The notes beneath the pieces are model-generated. The model had not been told where the DNA came from. It saw only the letters and a program-made list of their open reading frames with translations, and searched no databases. Positions 52,839 through 64,000 of a DNA stretch of 64,000 bases are shown piece by piece. Each line of letters starts with the position of its first letter. Position 1 is the stretch's first letter. The position numbers and the translations under genes were made by a program. The stretch comes from Synaphobranchus kaupii (lineage: Eukaryota; Chordata; Actinopteri; Anguilliformes; Synaphobranchidae), in contig CM056381.1 of NCBI GenBank assembly GCA_029718625.1, positions 54,616,157-54,680,156 of the forward strand, read 5' to 3'.

Positions 52839-52919
52839 TTAAATCTGTGGTGGAGGCAGCAGGGGAGTTAAGAGCAGATTTGATCCACCAAAGGTTAACA
52901 GCTGCTAATGGTGTTGGTG

Positions 52920-54640
52920 GGACACAAGGTAATGATTAAGCTAATATTTATGGTGTTCCACATACTTCAATGGAACGTGAGAAGTCTGATAGCTAATGGG
53001 CAAGAGTTTAAAAAGTATGTGTCTGATTTAGAAGTGGTACCATATGTTATATGTGTGCAAGAAACGTGGATGCGACCACACCTGGATTTTGTGATGCCAG
53101 GGTATGATTTAGTGAGACATGACAGACCTGATGACCAAATTGGTGGCGGCTGTGCAACATTTCTAAAAAATGGTTTAGCCTATAGAAAGTTGCCCTCTCC
53201 AACAGAGGTAGAATGTATTAGTAGTGTGTCGTTCGCGAACGAGTCGGCTCTTTGAGCCGGCTCTTTTAGGTGAACGTTGGGAGCCGGCTCGCATATCTGA
53301 AGAGCCGATTCGTTTTGTAAATGAACACAAGACAAGTGCTTGTGGTCAACGTGGTCTCACGCGGACTCGTCACATAGCAACGCTTCTGCCCAAGCGTCGC
53401 TATGTGACGCCAAAGGTAGCCTTTTGCGTCGTATATTGACGGTTGTGGACACATAATTTGTCTTTGGTTGTGGCACTTCAATATTATGCTTTTTTTCTTC
53501 TTCATCTGGTAGAGAGTTACGTGAACTCTTGTGGTCGGGCTCGCCCACTATCTTAACAGTTCGGGCATGAGCCCGAGTTACATGAACTCCTGTGAGGTTA
53601 TGTTTAGGGGTTGGGGGTGGGGTACGGGAATCACGAACTCAGAAAGATCTACGCGCACACGGCGAAGACTGAGCGGGCATGCTCGCAGTCGGTTATCATG
53701 AGCAAAGCCTTCGCCATAGTAGGATTCGTAAATTCGCGACGAGTGCGTCAAATAATGACGCAAAAGGCCTCCTTCTGCGTCTAAAGGATGACGGCGTAGG
53801 AGCTGCCCAAGCGTTGCTATGTGACGACTTGGGAGTGAGACCAGGCTGTTGTGGTCTTGGTGGAACTGTAACCAAGAGAATAATTTTTAGGCCAAAAATG
53901 AATAAAACCACTATAAGAAAATAACATTAATAATAATAATTTAAAAACAAGTTTAATTGTTGGTCAGTTTAATTGTTCTGATGCTGCAGTTTTGCTCATT
54001 TATTTTTTTATGCATTTATTTATTTGTCTTTGTTATGACGCAATATTATGTTCTATTTTATGAGTGTCTCTTTTGTTTTGAAATGTTCAACTACGCACGG
54101 TGTTTATTGTGCAATTTATTTCAAGACGTAAAAATGCCCTACTTTCAATGCACATGTGTAATAGCGTCTTACTGTTTTTGCATTTATTTAAATAGTTTTC
54201 ATAACAAACAAAATGCTAAATAATGTTGTTTTGGTAATTAGAAGGTAGAGTAAGATTCCTTTGAACAATTTAAGTGGTAGATGTGCACAAACACCAATCA
54301 TAGGTCAAAATATCGCTAACTTTGGCCGATTTTGAAAAACCGGAAATGCTACTGAATGAAGAGCCGTTTGGGAGCCGAAAGAGCCGGCTCTTATTGGTGA
54401 GCTGAGCCAAATGATCCGACTCACTGAAAAGAGCCGGAATGCCCATCACTAGAATGTATTGTAGTTGAGATATGTAAGTCAAGAACAGAAGGGATTATCA
54501 AACTGATCAACTTTTATAACCCCTGTAAGACCTTAACTGCTGAAATGCTTAATGAAATGTCAGGTGAAATGGCAGGAAGGAGATATGGTGTGGAGATTTT
54601 AACACGCACAATAGCCTGTGGGGTAGCAATCATACAGACA
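52920..54640 (+). pseudogene. I-type LINE ORF2, endonuclease domain only
   Basis: The frame 52920-53218 contains ILQWNVRSLIANGQEF (Asn motif), VICVQETWM (catalytic Glu) and GGGCATFLKNG. After the hAT element it resumes at 54460 with LINFYNPCKT. The part with Asp/His catalytic residues is damaged, and no reverse transcriptase is present. Confidence 0.8.
53219..54451. mobile_element. hAT-type non-autonomous element
   Basis: The ends TAGTAGTGTGTCG and, inverted, TAGTGATGGGCAT are flanked by an 8-bp duplication GAATGTAT (53211-53218 and 54452-54459). Subterminal GAGCCGGCTCTT motifs occur on both sides (53242-53290 and 54360-54435). There is no transposase ORF; the short frames inside lack domains. 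Confidence 0.88.
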
Positions 54641-54689
54641 ACAATGGAATAGTAGTGGAAGAAATTATTGAGGACAGATCTCTTCCCAG

Positions 54690-55955
54690 GTAATGAGGAA
54701 CGTTTGGGATCTTTAAAGAATGTTCCCTATACAGCCCTGTAATGTCATTGCAGAACATTACATTGGGAACATTCTGGGGTGTATAAAGGAATGTTACTCC
54801 AAGATCACAAAAGAACATTCTAGGAACATCCCATAAATGTCACAGACGTTGAAATGCGTTCCCTGGATGTCGAGATGTTGAGTTCCCTTCAAGTCCTCAG
54901 AACATTCCTAAAACTTGATTGCGGAACTTCCCCTTCACATTCCACGAACATTACAGGAACATAAGTGGAATATTCTAGGAATATTTGTCGAAACGTTCCC
55001 TTTGGGTTTCTCTAATGCTTGGCTTTAACGTTCCCTTACTGTGAGACCAGAGTACATTGCTAACATTCCCCATACATTCTTGCCACGTCATTACAAAATT
55101 TTATTTTGTGAACATTCTGGGGTGTATAGGGGAATGTTACTCCAAGATAACAGAAGAACATTCCAGGAACATCCCATAAATGTCTCACATGTTGCAATGC
55201 GTTCCCTGGATGTCATAATGTTGTGTTCCTCTCAAGACCTCAGAACATTCCTTCAACTTGTTTATGGAACTTCCTCTTCACATTACAGGAACATTCTATG
55301 TATCATTAAGGGAATGTTCTCGTAATGTTAGTAGAAACGTTGCCTTTGGTTTTATCTAACACTTGAATTTAACGTTCCCTTACTGTGAGACTGGAGTACA
55401 TTGGTAACATTCCCCATACATTCTTGACACGTCATTACAAAACGTTATTTTGGGAACATTCTGGGGTGTATATATGGGGGAATGTTACTCCAAGATAATA
55501 AAAGAACATTCCAGGAACATCCCATAAATGTCACAAACGTTGCTATGCGTTCCCTGGATGTCATAATGTTGTGTTCCTCTCAAGACCTCAGAACATTCCT
55601 TCAACTTGTTTGGGGAACTTCCCCTTCACATTACAGGAACATTCTATGTAACATTAAGGGAATGTTCTCGTAATGTTAGTAGAAACATTCCCTTTGGGTT
55701 TGTCTAACACTTGAATTTAACGTTCCCTTACTGTGAGACTGGAGTACATTGGTAACATTCCCCATACATTCTTGCCACATCATTACAAAACGTTATTTTG
55801 GGAATATTCTGGGGTGTCCATATAGGGGAATGTTACTCCAAGATAACAAAAGGACATTCCAGGAACATCCCATAAAAGTCACAAACATTGCAATGTGTTA
55901 CTTGGATGTCATAATGTTGAGTTCCCACAACTTGATTGTGTAACTATTATTAGAT
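54690..55955 (+). repeat. Tandem array, about 3.6 units of about 346 bp
   Basis: The marker GTTACTCCAAGAT recurs at about 54793, 55136, 55484 and 55832 (spacings 343-349). Each unit holds several GGAACATTC/GAATGTTCC inverted words, so single strands could fold. Identity between the last three units is about nine in ten by eye; the first unit is more diverged and the last is cut off near 55930. Confidence 0.9.
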
Positions 55956-56100
55956 CTTAGGCCTGTTCTTCTGCTGCAGAGTAGATGGTGATATGCCATT
56001 CCATTTAAATATATTTTTGTGGCATTTTGGCTTTATTGGACAGTAATCAATGAGAGACTAGAAAATCAGAGGGAAAGAGCGAATGGCCTTTGAGGTTTGT

Positions 56101-56181
56101 CTTGAGCCGGATTTGAACCCATGTTGTGGAAATCCGGAATCGCTGATGACGTGATTTACCTGGTTGAGCTACTAGAGGACC
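56101..56181 (-). repeat. tRNA-like SINE head
   Basis: On the minus strand TAGTAGCTCAACCAGGT resembles box A and GGGTTCAAATCC resembles box B about 50 bases later. It does not close a full cloverleaf, so it is a tRNA-derived SINE piece, not a tRNA gene. Confidence 0.5.
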
Positions 56182-56363
56182 TTGTCCTTCCCAGCGAGCA
56201 ATTTTCATGCTAAAAGCCCTAAGATAAACATCTATTGCAGTCAGTGAAAAGACCTCTTCAAATGGTTACAAAGTAATTTTTTTCTACATCAATTTCTAGA
56301 CCTCTTCCAAGAGTTCTTGTTTAGACCACGTTTCAACCAAATTTTTTCATGTAAATAAACACC

Positions 56364-56436
56364 ACAGCAAGCAGGAATCAAACTCACAACCCTCGAATCT
56401 GAAGACAAGTGCTTTTCCACTGAGCCATCGAGGCCA
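56364..56436 (-). repeat. Second tRNA-like sequence
   Basis: On the minus strand GGCCTCGATGGCTCAGTGGA is box A-like and GAGTTTGATTCCTGC is box B-like, with tRNA-like spacing and a 73-base length. The acceptor stem pairs poorly, so it is more likely SINE-derived than functional. Confidence 0.45.
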
Positions 56437-57413
56437 CGTGTTTACCTGTGTGTTTTAGTGTTTAATGAATGATATCACAAACGAACATGGACAGGCAAGT
56501 TGTTGATTCTCATGTACAAGTCCACACACATGCGCATAGCAGAAATTCGTGCAACATTATTTTTGGGTAAAAACTCTGTCTGCCTAGGATAGAAACTTGT
56601 GCCAAGTTGTTTGCCCAAGCTTCTTCTGATACACTTCATGCGGTGAAATTGCATCTACGTGTCGGACGGATTTCGCTTGGCAAAGCAATGACATTTTGAG
56701 AAATGCATCCACATTAATCCATATTGTTTGTCTTTGAATTTACAACTGAATCACATATGAAAATTATAACATAAAATGTGAACATTTATATTGTAGGTTT
56801 TAGCCCGTCTAAAAATGGCCAAATGAGAGCTTGGATGGTATTCCATATTTCACCAACATTTTATCGTTTATATAGGTTTGTGCTCATATGCAGATGACAC
56901 CACCATTTTAGTTCCGCCGACTTTTCAACACAAAAATGTTCACTGGGTAACAGAAAAAAACAATGGTTATTTAGTCTTCAAATGCCTATTTTGTAATCAT
57001 ATAACCTCAAAATCACGCATGGATTTTTTTCTCGGAAGATAAGGCTAAACAAGCTGTTATTGGCGTGTGTCAAAATAAATATTAATTGTTTTACGTCTCT
57101 TTTATTTATTTCAATGGGTAGCCTATTTATTTGCACTCGCATTTATTTCAAGGCGTAGGCCTATTTAATTCAAGTCCTAGACCTAAACATTTCAAGTTGG
57201 CATGAAAGGGATTTGTTCAGCTATGATCATTGGTTGCTCAGTCCTTAAATATAAAAAACGAAATACCGCTCACTTATGCATTGTTTTATAGGTTACATAT
57301 AGGCTAATATAATACATATATAAGTCACATAAAGATCAGCGTATTTTGGTAGTGTATTGACAGATGCAGACTTCCCCTGAGAAAATATGCTAGGTCTATA
57401 ACTCCAGTAATGC
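56437..57413. other. Gene-free sequence up to the foldback element
   Basis: No coding signal is seen. The last 70 bases (about 57345-57410) belong to the dispersed repeat also present at 40225-40400. Confidence 0.4.
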
Positions 57414-57849
57414 ACTGCGGTCAAGCCAGCCTCCACTTCGAAAAAGATGGTCAAACTAGCCGCCGCGTTTTTTTTGGTTCGCAATATACTAGGCATTCTA
57501 TGGTAAGAGCGTGTAAGAATTGATTTCAAAATAAAAGTGAAGTTCCGGTGAACGTGATAAGATCTGAAAGTAATTTCACATACATTCAATAAATGTCAGT
57601 AAACAATGAATAAATTAATAAATAGATAAATAAAACAAAATTAATAATTATTAAATAATAAAATGAATAATTATTTTTTAAAAACAACTACCGCCTGCAA
57701 ACTATTTTAGAGAAAAATTGAGGTGTTCTCATTTCAATTGTGTGAATAATTACTCATTAATAAAAAATAATTTACTTAATAATAACGAATACATTTTTAA
57801 AGACCAATCTGACTTCAAAATGACAGTACACCACCTCATAGTGTCAATC

Positions 57850-60150
57850 AGACCATCTCAGCACATTCTGATGTGGAATTTCAAAATTAATGCCCTCTAA
57901 AATGTCATATAAAAGCTGTGTTTCGTCTAAATTCAGATTGATATTAAAAGGAAACCTCCTGTTTTCACAAAACCATTTCACATCAGAATGATAGAGGAAC
58001 ACCTCAGAGTCTCACTCAGGCAAGCTCAGGACATTCTGATGTGGAATTTCAAAATTAAAGCGCTCTAAATGTCATATAAGAGCTGTGTTTCTTCTAAATT
58101 CAGATTGATTTTAAAAGGAAACCTCCTGTTTTCACGGAACCATTTCTGTTCAGAATGATAGAAGAACACATCAGAGTGTCACTCAGAGAACCTCAGGACA
58201 TTCTGATGTGGAATTTCAAAATTAAAGCCCTCTATAATGTCATATAAGAGCTGTGTTTCTTCTAAATTCAGATTGATATTAAAAGGAAACTTCCTGTTTT
58301 CACAAAACCATTTCACTGCACAATGATAGAAGAACACCTCACAGTGTCACTCAGAGAACCTCAGGACATTCTGATGTGGAATTTAAAAATTAAAGCCCTC
58401 TATAATGTCATATAAGGGCTGTGTTTCTTCTAAATTCAGATTGATATTAAAAGGAAACCTCCTGTTTTCACGGAACCATTTCTGTTCAGAATGATAGAAG
58501 AAGATATCAGAGTGTCACTCAGACAATCTCAGGACATTCTGATGTGGAATTTCAAAATGAAAGCCCTCTAAAATGTCATATAAGAGCTGTGTTTCTTCTC
58601 AATTCAGATTGATATTAAAAGGAAACTACCTGTTTTCACAAAACCATTTCTCTTCAGAATGATTGAGTGACACTCTGAGGTGTTCTTCTGAGAACCTCAG
58701 GACAATCTGATGTGGAATTTCAAAATGAAAGCCCTCTAAAATGTCATATAAGAGCTGTGTTTCTTCTAAATTCAGATTGATATTAATAGGAAACTTCCTG
58801 GTTTCACAAAAGCATTTCACTTCAGAATGATAGAAGAACACCTCCGAGTGTCACTCAGAGAACCTCAGGACATTCTGATGTGGAATTTCAAAATTAAAGC
58901 CCTCTATAATGTCATATAAGAGCTGAGTTTCTTCTAAATTCAGATTGATATTAAAAGGAAACTTCCTGTTTTCACAAAAGCATTTCACTTCAGAATGATA
59001 GAAGAACACCTCAGAGTGTCACTCAGAGAACCCCAGGACATTCTGATGTGGAATTTAAAAATTAAAGCCCTCTATAATGTCATATAAGAGCTGAGTTTCT
59101 TCTAAATTCAGATTGATATTAATAGGAAACTTCCTGTTTTCACAAAAGCATTTCACTTCAGAATGATAGACGAACACCTCAGAGTCTCACTCAGGCAACC
59201 TCAGGACATTCTGATGTGGACTTTCAAAATTAAAGCGCTGTAAATATCATATACGTAAGAGCTGTGTTTCTTCTAAATTCAGATTGATATTAAAAGGAAA
59301 CCTCCTGTTTTCACTGAACCATTTCTCTTCAGAATGATAGAAGAAGACCTCAGAGTGTCAGTCAGACAATCTCAGGACATTCTGATGTGGAATTTCAAAA
59401 TTAAAGCCCTCTAAAATGTCATATAAGAGCTGTGTTTCTTCTCAATTCAGATTGATATTAAAAGAAAACTTCCTGTTTTCACAAAACCATTTCTCTTCAG
59501 AATGATTGAGTGACACTCTGAGGTGTTCTTCTGAGAACCTCAGGACAATCTGATGTGGAAGTTCAAAATTAAAGCCCTCTAAAATGTCATATAAGAGCTG
59601 TGTTTCTTCTAAATTCAGATTGATATTAAAAGGAAACTTCCTGTTTTCACAAAACCATTTCACTGCACAATGATAGAAGAACACCTCGGAGTGTCACTCA
59701 GAGAGCCTCAGGACATTCTGATGTGGAATTTCAAAATTAAAGCCCTCTATAATGTCATATAAGAGCTGAGTTTCTTCTAAATTCAGATTGATATTAAAAG
59801 GAAACTTCCTGTTTTCACAAAATAATTTCACTGCACAGTGATAGAAAAACACCTCAGAGTGTCACTCAGAGAACCTCAGGACAATCTGATGTGGAATTTC
59901 AAAATTAAAGCTCTCTAAAATGTCATATAAAAGCTGTATTTCTTCTAAACTCAGATTGATATTAAAAGGAAACCTCCTGTTTTCATGGAACCATTTCTCC
60001 TCAGAATGATAGAAGACCTCAGAGTGTCAGTCAGACAATCTCAGGACATTCTGATGTGGAATTTCAAAATTAAAGCCCTCTAAAATGTCATATAAGAGCT
60101 GTGTTTCTTCTAAATTCAGATTGATATTAAAAGGAAACCTCTTGTTTTCA
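57850..60150 (-). repeat. 168-bp tandem repeat array, 14 units
   Basis: The GATGTGGAA marker recurs at 57870, 58038, 58205, 58373, 58541, 58709, 58877, 59045, 59213, 59384, 59552, 59720, 59888 and 60053. Twelve of thirteen spacings are multiples of three (168, with one 171 and one 165). The minus strand of each unit is open except for a TGA at a fixed place. In units near 58660-58700 and 59505-59545 a 26-bp spacer is inverted and the TGA disappears. The open frames at 58841-58626 and 59684-59442 come from this. I regard the array as non-coding. Confidence 0.9.
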
Positions 60151-60159
60151 CAAAACCTT

Positions 60160-61210
60160 CAGGTTCCTGGGATGTACTATCTCTCATGACCTGAAGTGGG
60201 AGACTTACATCGACTCCGTTGTGAAGAAGGCACAGATAAGTAGCTCAGATATGCAACACTTGTAAATACATTTGCATCACTATTGACATCACTAAATCGC
60301 TGGCTGTCTGTTTGGTGCCCTTCAAACGGTGTTGGCTTTGTAGACAATTGGAATACTTTTTGGGGAAGGCCTGGTCTTTTGAAAAGAGATGTTATTCACC
60401 TCTTGTGGGATAGTGCCGCTCTTATTTCTAGGAATTTATCATATAGTCTCAGAAATTCCATTTCCTGACAAGTTGAAATCCTATGTTTAACTGGAACTTG
60501 GCTTAAAACTGATGAATATATTGCCTTAAATGAATCCCCCCCTCCTGGTTACAGTTATACTCACGTTCCCAGTCTGACGGGTCATGGAGGTGGTGTTGCT
60601 GCTGTATAAATTCTAATCTCCATGCTACTTTGAAATCCAGCTTCAAATTTAACTGTTTTGAAGTGCTTGTTCTCAGTTTTGCACATCCGGACAAAAAAGC
60701 AATCAGTTTTACCCTTGTAATTGTATACAGGCCACCAGGGCCATACAGTGGTTTTTTTACTTGAGTTTGCTGATTTCCTTTCCAGCCTGGTTATTAATTC
60801 AGATAAAGTGGCAATTGTTACTTTTTGTTACTTCAAGATTAGATTACTGCAATGCTCTTTTGTCTGGATGTGCAAATTCCTCTCTGAAAGGGCTTCAGCT
60901 AATTCATAATGCAGCAGCTCGTATTCTCACTAGAACAAGGAGATTTGAGTACATCAGCCCAGTGTTAGCTTCACTTCACTGGTTGCAAGTTAAATTCTGA
61001 ATAGACTATAAGATACTACTACTTACCTGTAAAGCCTTACATGGGCTTGACCCATTATACTTAAATGATTTACTTCTTCCATATATTCCCTCATGAACGC
61101 TCTGTTCGCAGGGCGTAGGCCTCCTTTTTATTCCTAGAATAGCTAAAAGTACCATAGGTGGTAGAGCCTTTTCCTATCGTGCTCCTCTCCTGTGGAACAA
61201 ATTGCCTGCT
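60160..61210 (+). pseudogene. Internally deleted copy of the CR1/L2-type LINE
   Basis: The esterase ORF1 end (60283-60468: [26 protein letters not shown]) is followed by the ORF2 endonuclease start, then a jump within a few bases (near 60825) to the carboxyl part of ORF2 (SRLDYCNALLSGCANSS, 60830-61000). It is the same family as 22193-29015. The first 80 bases (60160-60240) encode a RFLGxxxSHDLKWE-like reverse transcriptase fragment that may belong to another LINE. Confidence 0.82.
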
Positions 61211-61466
61211 CCTGTCCGTGGCGCCCCGCACCTGTCCCTGACCCGCCTCCTTTCATGGCCCCTCTCCTGACCTGTCTGTCATGGCCCCCTTCCTGCCCAG
61301 TCTGCCACGCCCTGTTCCCTGCCCAGTCTCATGACCCGTTTCCTGCCTGTCCATGTGGTCTGTTATCTGTCTCGCCCTGTCTAAATAAATGTACTCCCTG
61401 GTGGAGTTTTCCCCTGAGCCGTCTCTGAGTCTTGCATTTGGGTCCAGTTCCTGTCTGGGGACGTAA
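61206..61466 (+). repeat. LTR-like fragment (C-rich, poly(A) signal, CA end)
   Basis: A C/T-rich stretch with repeated CCTGCCCAGTCT words is followed by AATAAATGTACTCCCTGG (near 61384) and ends GGGGACGTAACA, as in the R-U5 part of an LTR. It abuts the LINE copy directly. The left half of the LTR is missing. Confidence 0.4.
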
Positions 61467-62399
61467 CACAATAAGGCTGGAATTACACACAGGTAAACCA
61501 CTCTGGCAAATTCTAACAACAGACCGGTGTATACATACAAAGTGATCTATAAGGTAAGTGTGGCAGGTAAGCAGGTGAATGGGGAAGGCTAATGGATGAT
61601 TAGCTGGGGAGCGGTGCAGTGAGGCAGAGGTGAGGCGGAGCAGGACAACAGAGTGGGAATGGAGAAACCACATGATTGGGCTGAGGCATGGAGGGCTGGA
61701 GGTAGAGATCTGCACCGAGATACACAGAAATAGAGTTTGCCCACCATTGTATTTAACAATAAATAGCTGATGTTGGTGATACCAATTTATTTAAATTTGT
61801 ACTTCTATTTTAGTGTTCGATTTGGCCAGTAACTGTGCAATGTGTTCGATGGCAAAGCCTCCTGGGTCTGGGCCTCCAATGACAGATTGGGTGAGGTTTT
61901 TTTTTTGCAATTTCATTTGTGTGTATGTGGGGGGGGGGGAATGCACAGTGTCACAAGGCAAGCTGCTTTAAGGTGTTTAGAGGTGGCCAAATGGGCTTGG
62001 ATTAAACTGGGATAAAAGCTGCATCATATTAGTTCCATTGCCTTTACACTCTGAGGTAGTAGCATTTGCAGTAGCTCTGCAGTTCCCTGTACTCTACAAT
62101 ATGTATACTTTTGTCCTGGGATTGCATTTTTCTGTATTTTATTTATTTTTATATTCCTATTCATAATGACTCCAAGGACATTTTTACCTTAATCTACCAC
62201 ATATCAGTGCACAGTAAATTGGAATGAGCATTTGTCATGTCCTAAGAGACAAGTATAGGCTATACGCCATAGCCTATATTATGTACGATAACATGAACAT
62301 AAAATAGTATTCCACCATATGCAAAATGCTGCCAAATGTTCTACCTTCAATGAACATCGGTAGCCTACATCAAAAATACATTTAACTTTTGCACTACAG
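61467..62399. other. Gene-free core of the foldback element
   Basis: The frames at 61715-61329 are shadows of C/T-rich sequence. No domain, repeat edge or RNA gene was recognised. A G run lies at 61930-61939. Confidence 0.4.
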
Positions 62400-62960
62400 T
62401 ATGTGAAATTCCACATCAGAATGTCCTGAGGTTGGCTGATTGACACTTTGAGTTGGTGTTGCTATCATTCTGAAGTGAAACTGGTCAGTGAAAACAGGAA
62501 GTTTCCTTTTAATATCAATCTGAATATAGAAGAAACACAGCATTTATATGACATTTTAGAGGGCTTTAATTTTGAAATTCCACATCAGAATGTCCTGAGA
62601 TTGTCTGAGTGACACTGTGTGGTCTTTTTCTATCATTCTGAAGAGAAATGCTTCCGTGAAAACAGGAGGTTTCCTTTTAATATCAATCTGAATTTAGAAG
62701 AAACACAGCTCTTATATGACATTTTAGAGGGCTGTAATTTCGAAATTCCACATCAGAATGTCCTGAGATTGTCTGAGTGACACTCTGAGCTGGAGTGCTA
62801 TCATTGTGAAGTGAAATGGTTTTGTGAAAACAAGTGGTTTCCTTTTAATATCAATCTGAATATAGAAGAAACACAGCTCTTATATGACATTTTAGAGGGC
62901 TTTAATTTTGAAATTCCACATCAGAATGTCCTGAGATGGTCTGATTGACACTATGAGGTG
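62400..62960 (+). repeat. Inverted 168-bp repeat units of the right arm
   Basis: About three and a third units in the opposite orientation to 57850-60150 (TTCCACATCAGAATGTCCTGAG at 62407, 62577, 62745 and 62914). They continue directly into the inverted unique arm. Confidence 0.9.
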
Positions 62961-63403
62961 GTCATTTTGAAGTCAGATTGGTCTTTGAAAATGTATTCTT
63001 TATTATTAAGTTAATTATTTTTTATTAATGAGTAATTATTCACAGAATTGAAATGAGAGCCTCAATTTTTCACTGAAACTTTGCAGGCGGTAGTTGTTTT
63101 TAAAAAATAATTATTCATTTTATTATTTAATAATTATTCATTTTGTTTTATTTATGTATGTATGTATGTATGTATGTTATTTATTTATTCATTCATTCAT
63201 TGTTTACTGACGGACTGACTGATTTATTGAATGTATGTGAAATTACTTTCACGTCTTATCACGTTCACCGGAACTTCACTTTTATTTTGAAATCAATTCT
63301 TACACGCTCTTACCGTAGAATGCCTAGTATATTGCGAACCAAAAAAAACGCGGCGGCTAGTTTGACCATAGTTTTTCAAAGTGGAGGCTGGCTTGACCGC
63401 AGT

Positions 63404-64000
63404 CTTAATGCTGAACTAATTTTCGTGTTATAAACGTCAGAAATATCTGCATAACACAGGTACCTTATTGCCAAATTTCCCAGAGCAGCTAGCATATTTG
63501 CAAAAGGCCTTTTAACTATTATAGCCTACAGGAGTTGTCAAAATGTCGAGGTATTTTGTTGTAAATTCATTTATAATTTCAGAGAAATATGAAGGGGTAG
63601 CCTAATAATGAACGCACACCCACAGTTTCTTACTCCAGGACATCGCATTCTGCAGAAATATAACCCAGTTATAATTAGCCTACAAAATGAGCTAGAATTC
63701 TTAGAGTAAGTTGCAGAAGTCTATTCCACGTGGCTTTTTACACGTTTAGATACCTCCGCTTTTCTTAGCAACTGGTTGTCTACGTTTCTGGATTCCACCT
63801 AATTGAGGTTGGTTTCATGAATTTGTTTTAGGCTACGGAAATCTTTCTCCAATGCCAGTGCTAAGTTGTGCGTACGACTTAACGTAGCCTACTACGGCAG
63901 AGGCCCCGAAAGGCAAAGTAAAAAAAAAATTTTTATTTAAAAAAAAGTTTATCTCGTAGGTACGTACAAATTTTTTTTCACCTTGCTTTTCAGGGCTTCT
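63404..64000. other. Flank of the foldback element, gene-free
   Basis: The first 80 bases match 40318-40400. Nothing else was recognised up to the window end apart from A/T runs at 63920-63950. Confidence 0.4.

Larger units (their letters stand above)
51740..54665 (+). mobile_element. I-type LINE fragment, split by a hAT element
   Basis: The order is an ORF1 with three zinc knuckles, then an ORF2 that begins with an endonuclease and stops before any reverse transcriptase. The endonuclease resumes at 54460 after the hAT insertion and runs to about 54640, where a tandem-repeat array takes over. The type of ORF1 and the LQWNVRSL start of ORF2 are those of the I/Jockey group. Confidence 0.8.
57414..63403. 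mobile_element. 6-kb foldback element with satellite-like arms
   Basis: The ends ACTGCGGTCAAGCCAGCC and their inverse open inverted arms of at least 450 bp (57414-57870 and 62930-63403). The flanks show related octamers (AGTAATGC on the left, CTTAATGC on the right), a diverged target duplication. The sequence outside both ends joins into the unit seen intact at 40225-40400, which supports insertion. Inside the unique arms come 168-bp tandem repeats (14 copies left, about 3 inverted right), and between them LINE and LTR fragments. There is no transposase. The class could be foldback, hAT-like or Mutator-like. Confidence 0.7.

Noticed and set aside
56364..56436. Functional tRNA gene
   Set aside because: Box A and B-like parts exist, but stem pairing is poor and the setting is repeat-rich, so a SINE origin is more likely.
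58626..58841. 71-codon and 80-codon minus ORFs in the 168-bp array
   Set aside because: They arise only where the inverted spacer removes the fixed TGA; most units are closed.
57850..60150. Regular repeats as a CRISPR array
   Set aside because: Units are contiguous 168-bp tandem repeats without unique spacers, in a eukaryotic transposon context.

Overview
This is nuclear DNA of a vertebrate, almost certainly a teleost fish. The repeat families are teleost-type: Tc1 elements with Sleeping-Beauty-like ends, L2 and CR1-type LINEs, hAT MITEs, a Harbinger remnant and tRNA-derived SINE pieces. I recognise no ordinary host gene. The window is a nest of mobile elements built around one large integrated dsDNA viral element.

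The central object is a Polinton/Maverick-type element of the adintovirus kind at 8144-39259. It has a perfect 6-bp target duplication (ATTGTG at 8138-8143 and 39260-39265) and long inverted terminal repeats that begin AGAGAGA. From left to right it carries: a small four-exon gene (9808-13684); a protein-primed family B DNA polymerase (13876-22192); a packaging ATPase (29247-29924) and two conserved late-module proteins (29905-30264, 30272-30916), all on the plus strand. Then, on the minus strand and convergent with them, come an adenovirus-type protease (31086-31628), a hexon-like major capsid gene (31631-33328), a basic core/pVI-like protein (33362-33820), a penton-like minor capsid gene (33824-34585), a chromodomain-only ORF (34632-34769), a Cys-containing 110-aa ORF and a 242-aa orphan ORF. 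Most of these genes are broken by frameshifts, in-frame stops or lost catalytic residues, so this is a molecular fossil. I see no integrase catalytic core. Poly(A) signals for both strands meet at 31025-31040.

Six younger elements have inserted into the viral element, roughly doubling it from about 15 kb to 31 kb: a piggyBac-like element in an intron (10485-13498), a hAT MITE (14390-15635) and an L2 LINE (17137-20351) in the polymerase, a CR1/L2-type LINE (22193-about 29015) at the polymerase 3' end, a deleted Tc1 copy (32105-32647) in the capsid gene, and a nearly pristine Tc1-like element with an intact transposase (36287-37817) in the right terminal repeat. The CR1-type LINE is itself split by a TTAA-flanked, Kolobok-like element (24365-26575). 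That element carries a THAP-domain ORF and, on the other strand, a two-exon gene that resembles the cytoplasmic C-terminal domain of the P2X7 receptor.

Left flank (1-8143): a gag-only Ty3/Gypsy-type element with its 3' LTR split by a MITE, a 1.17-kb palindromic Tc1-type MITE, and possibly half of an LTR into which the viral element inserted. Right flank (39266-64000): a Harbinger remnant, a solo LTR, several MITEs, an L1-type fragment, an I-type LINE split by a hAT element, a tandem array of about 346 bp units, and a 6-kb foldback element (57414-63403) whose arms contain 168-bp repeats (14 copies in one arm, about 3 inverted copies in the other).
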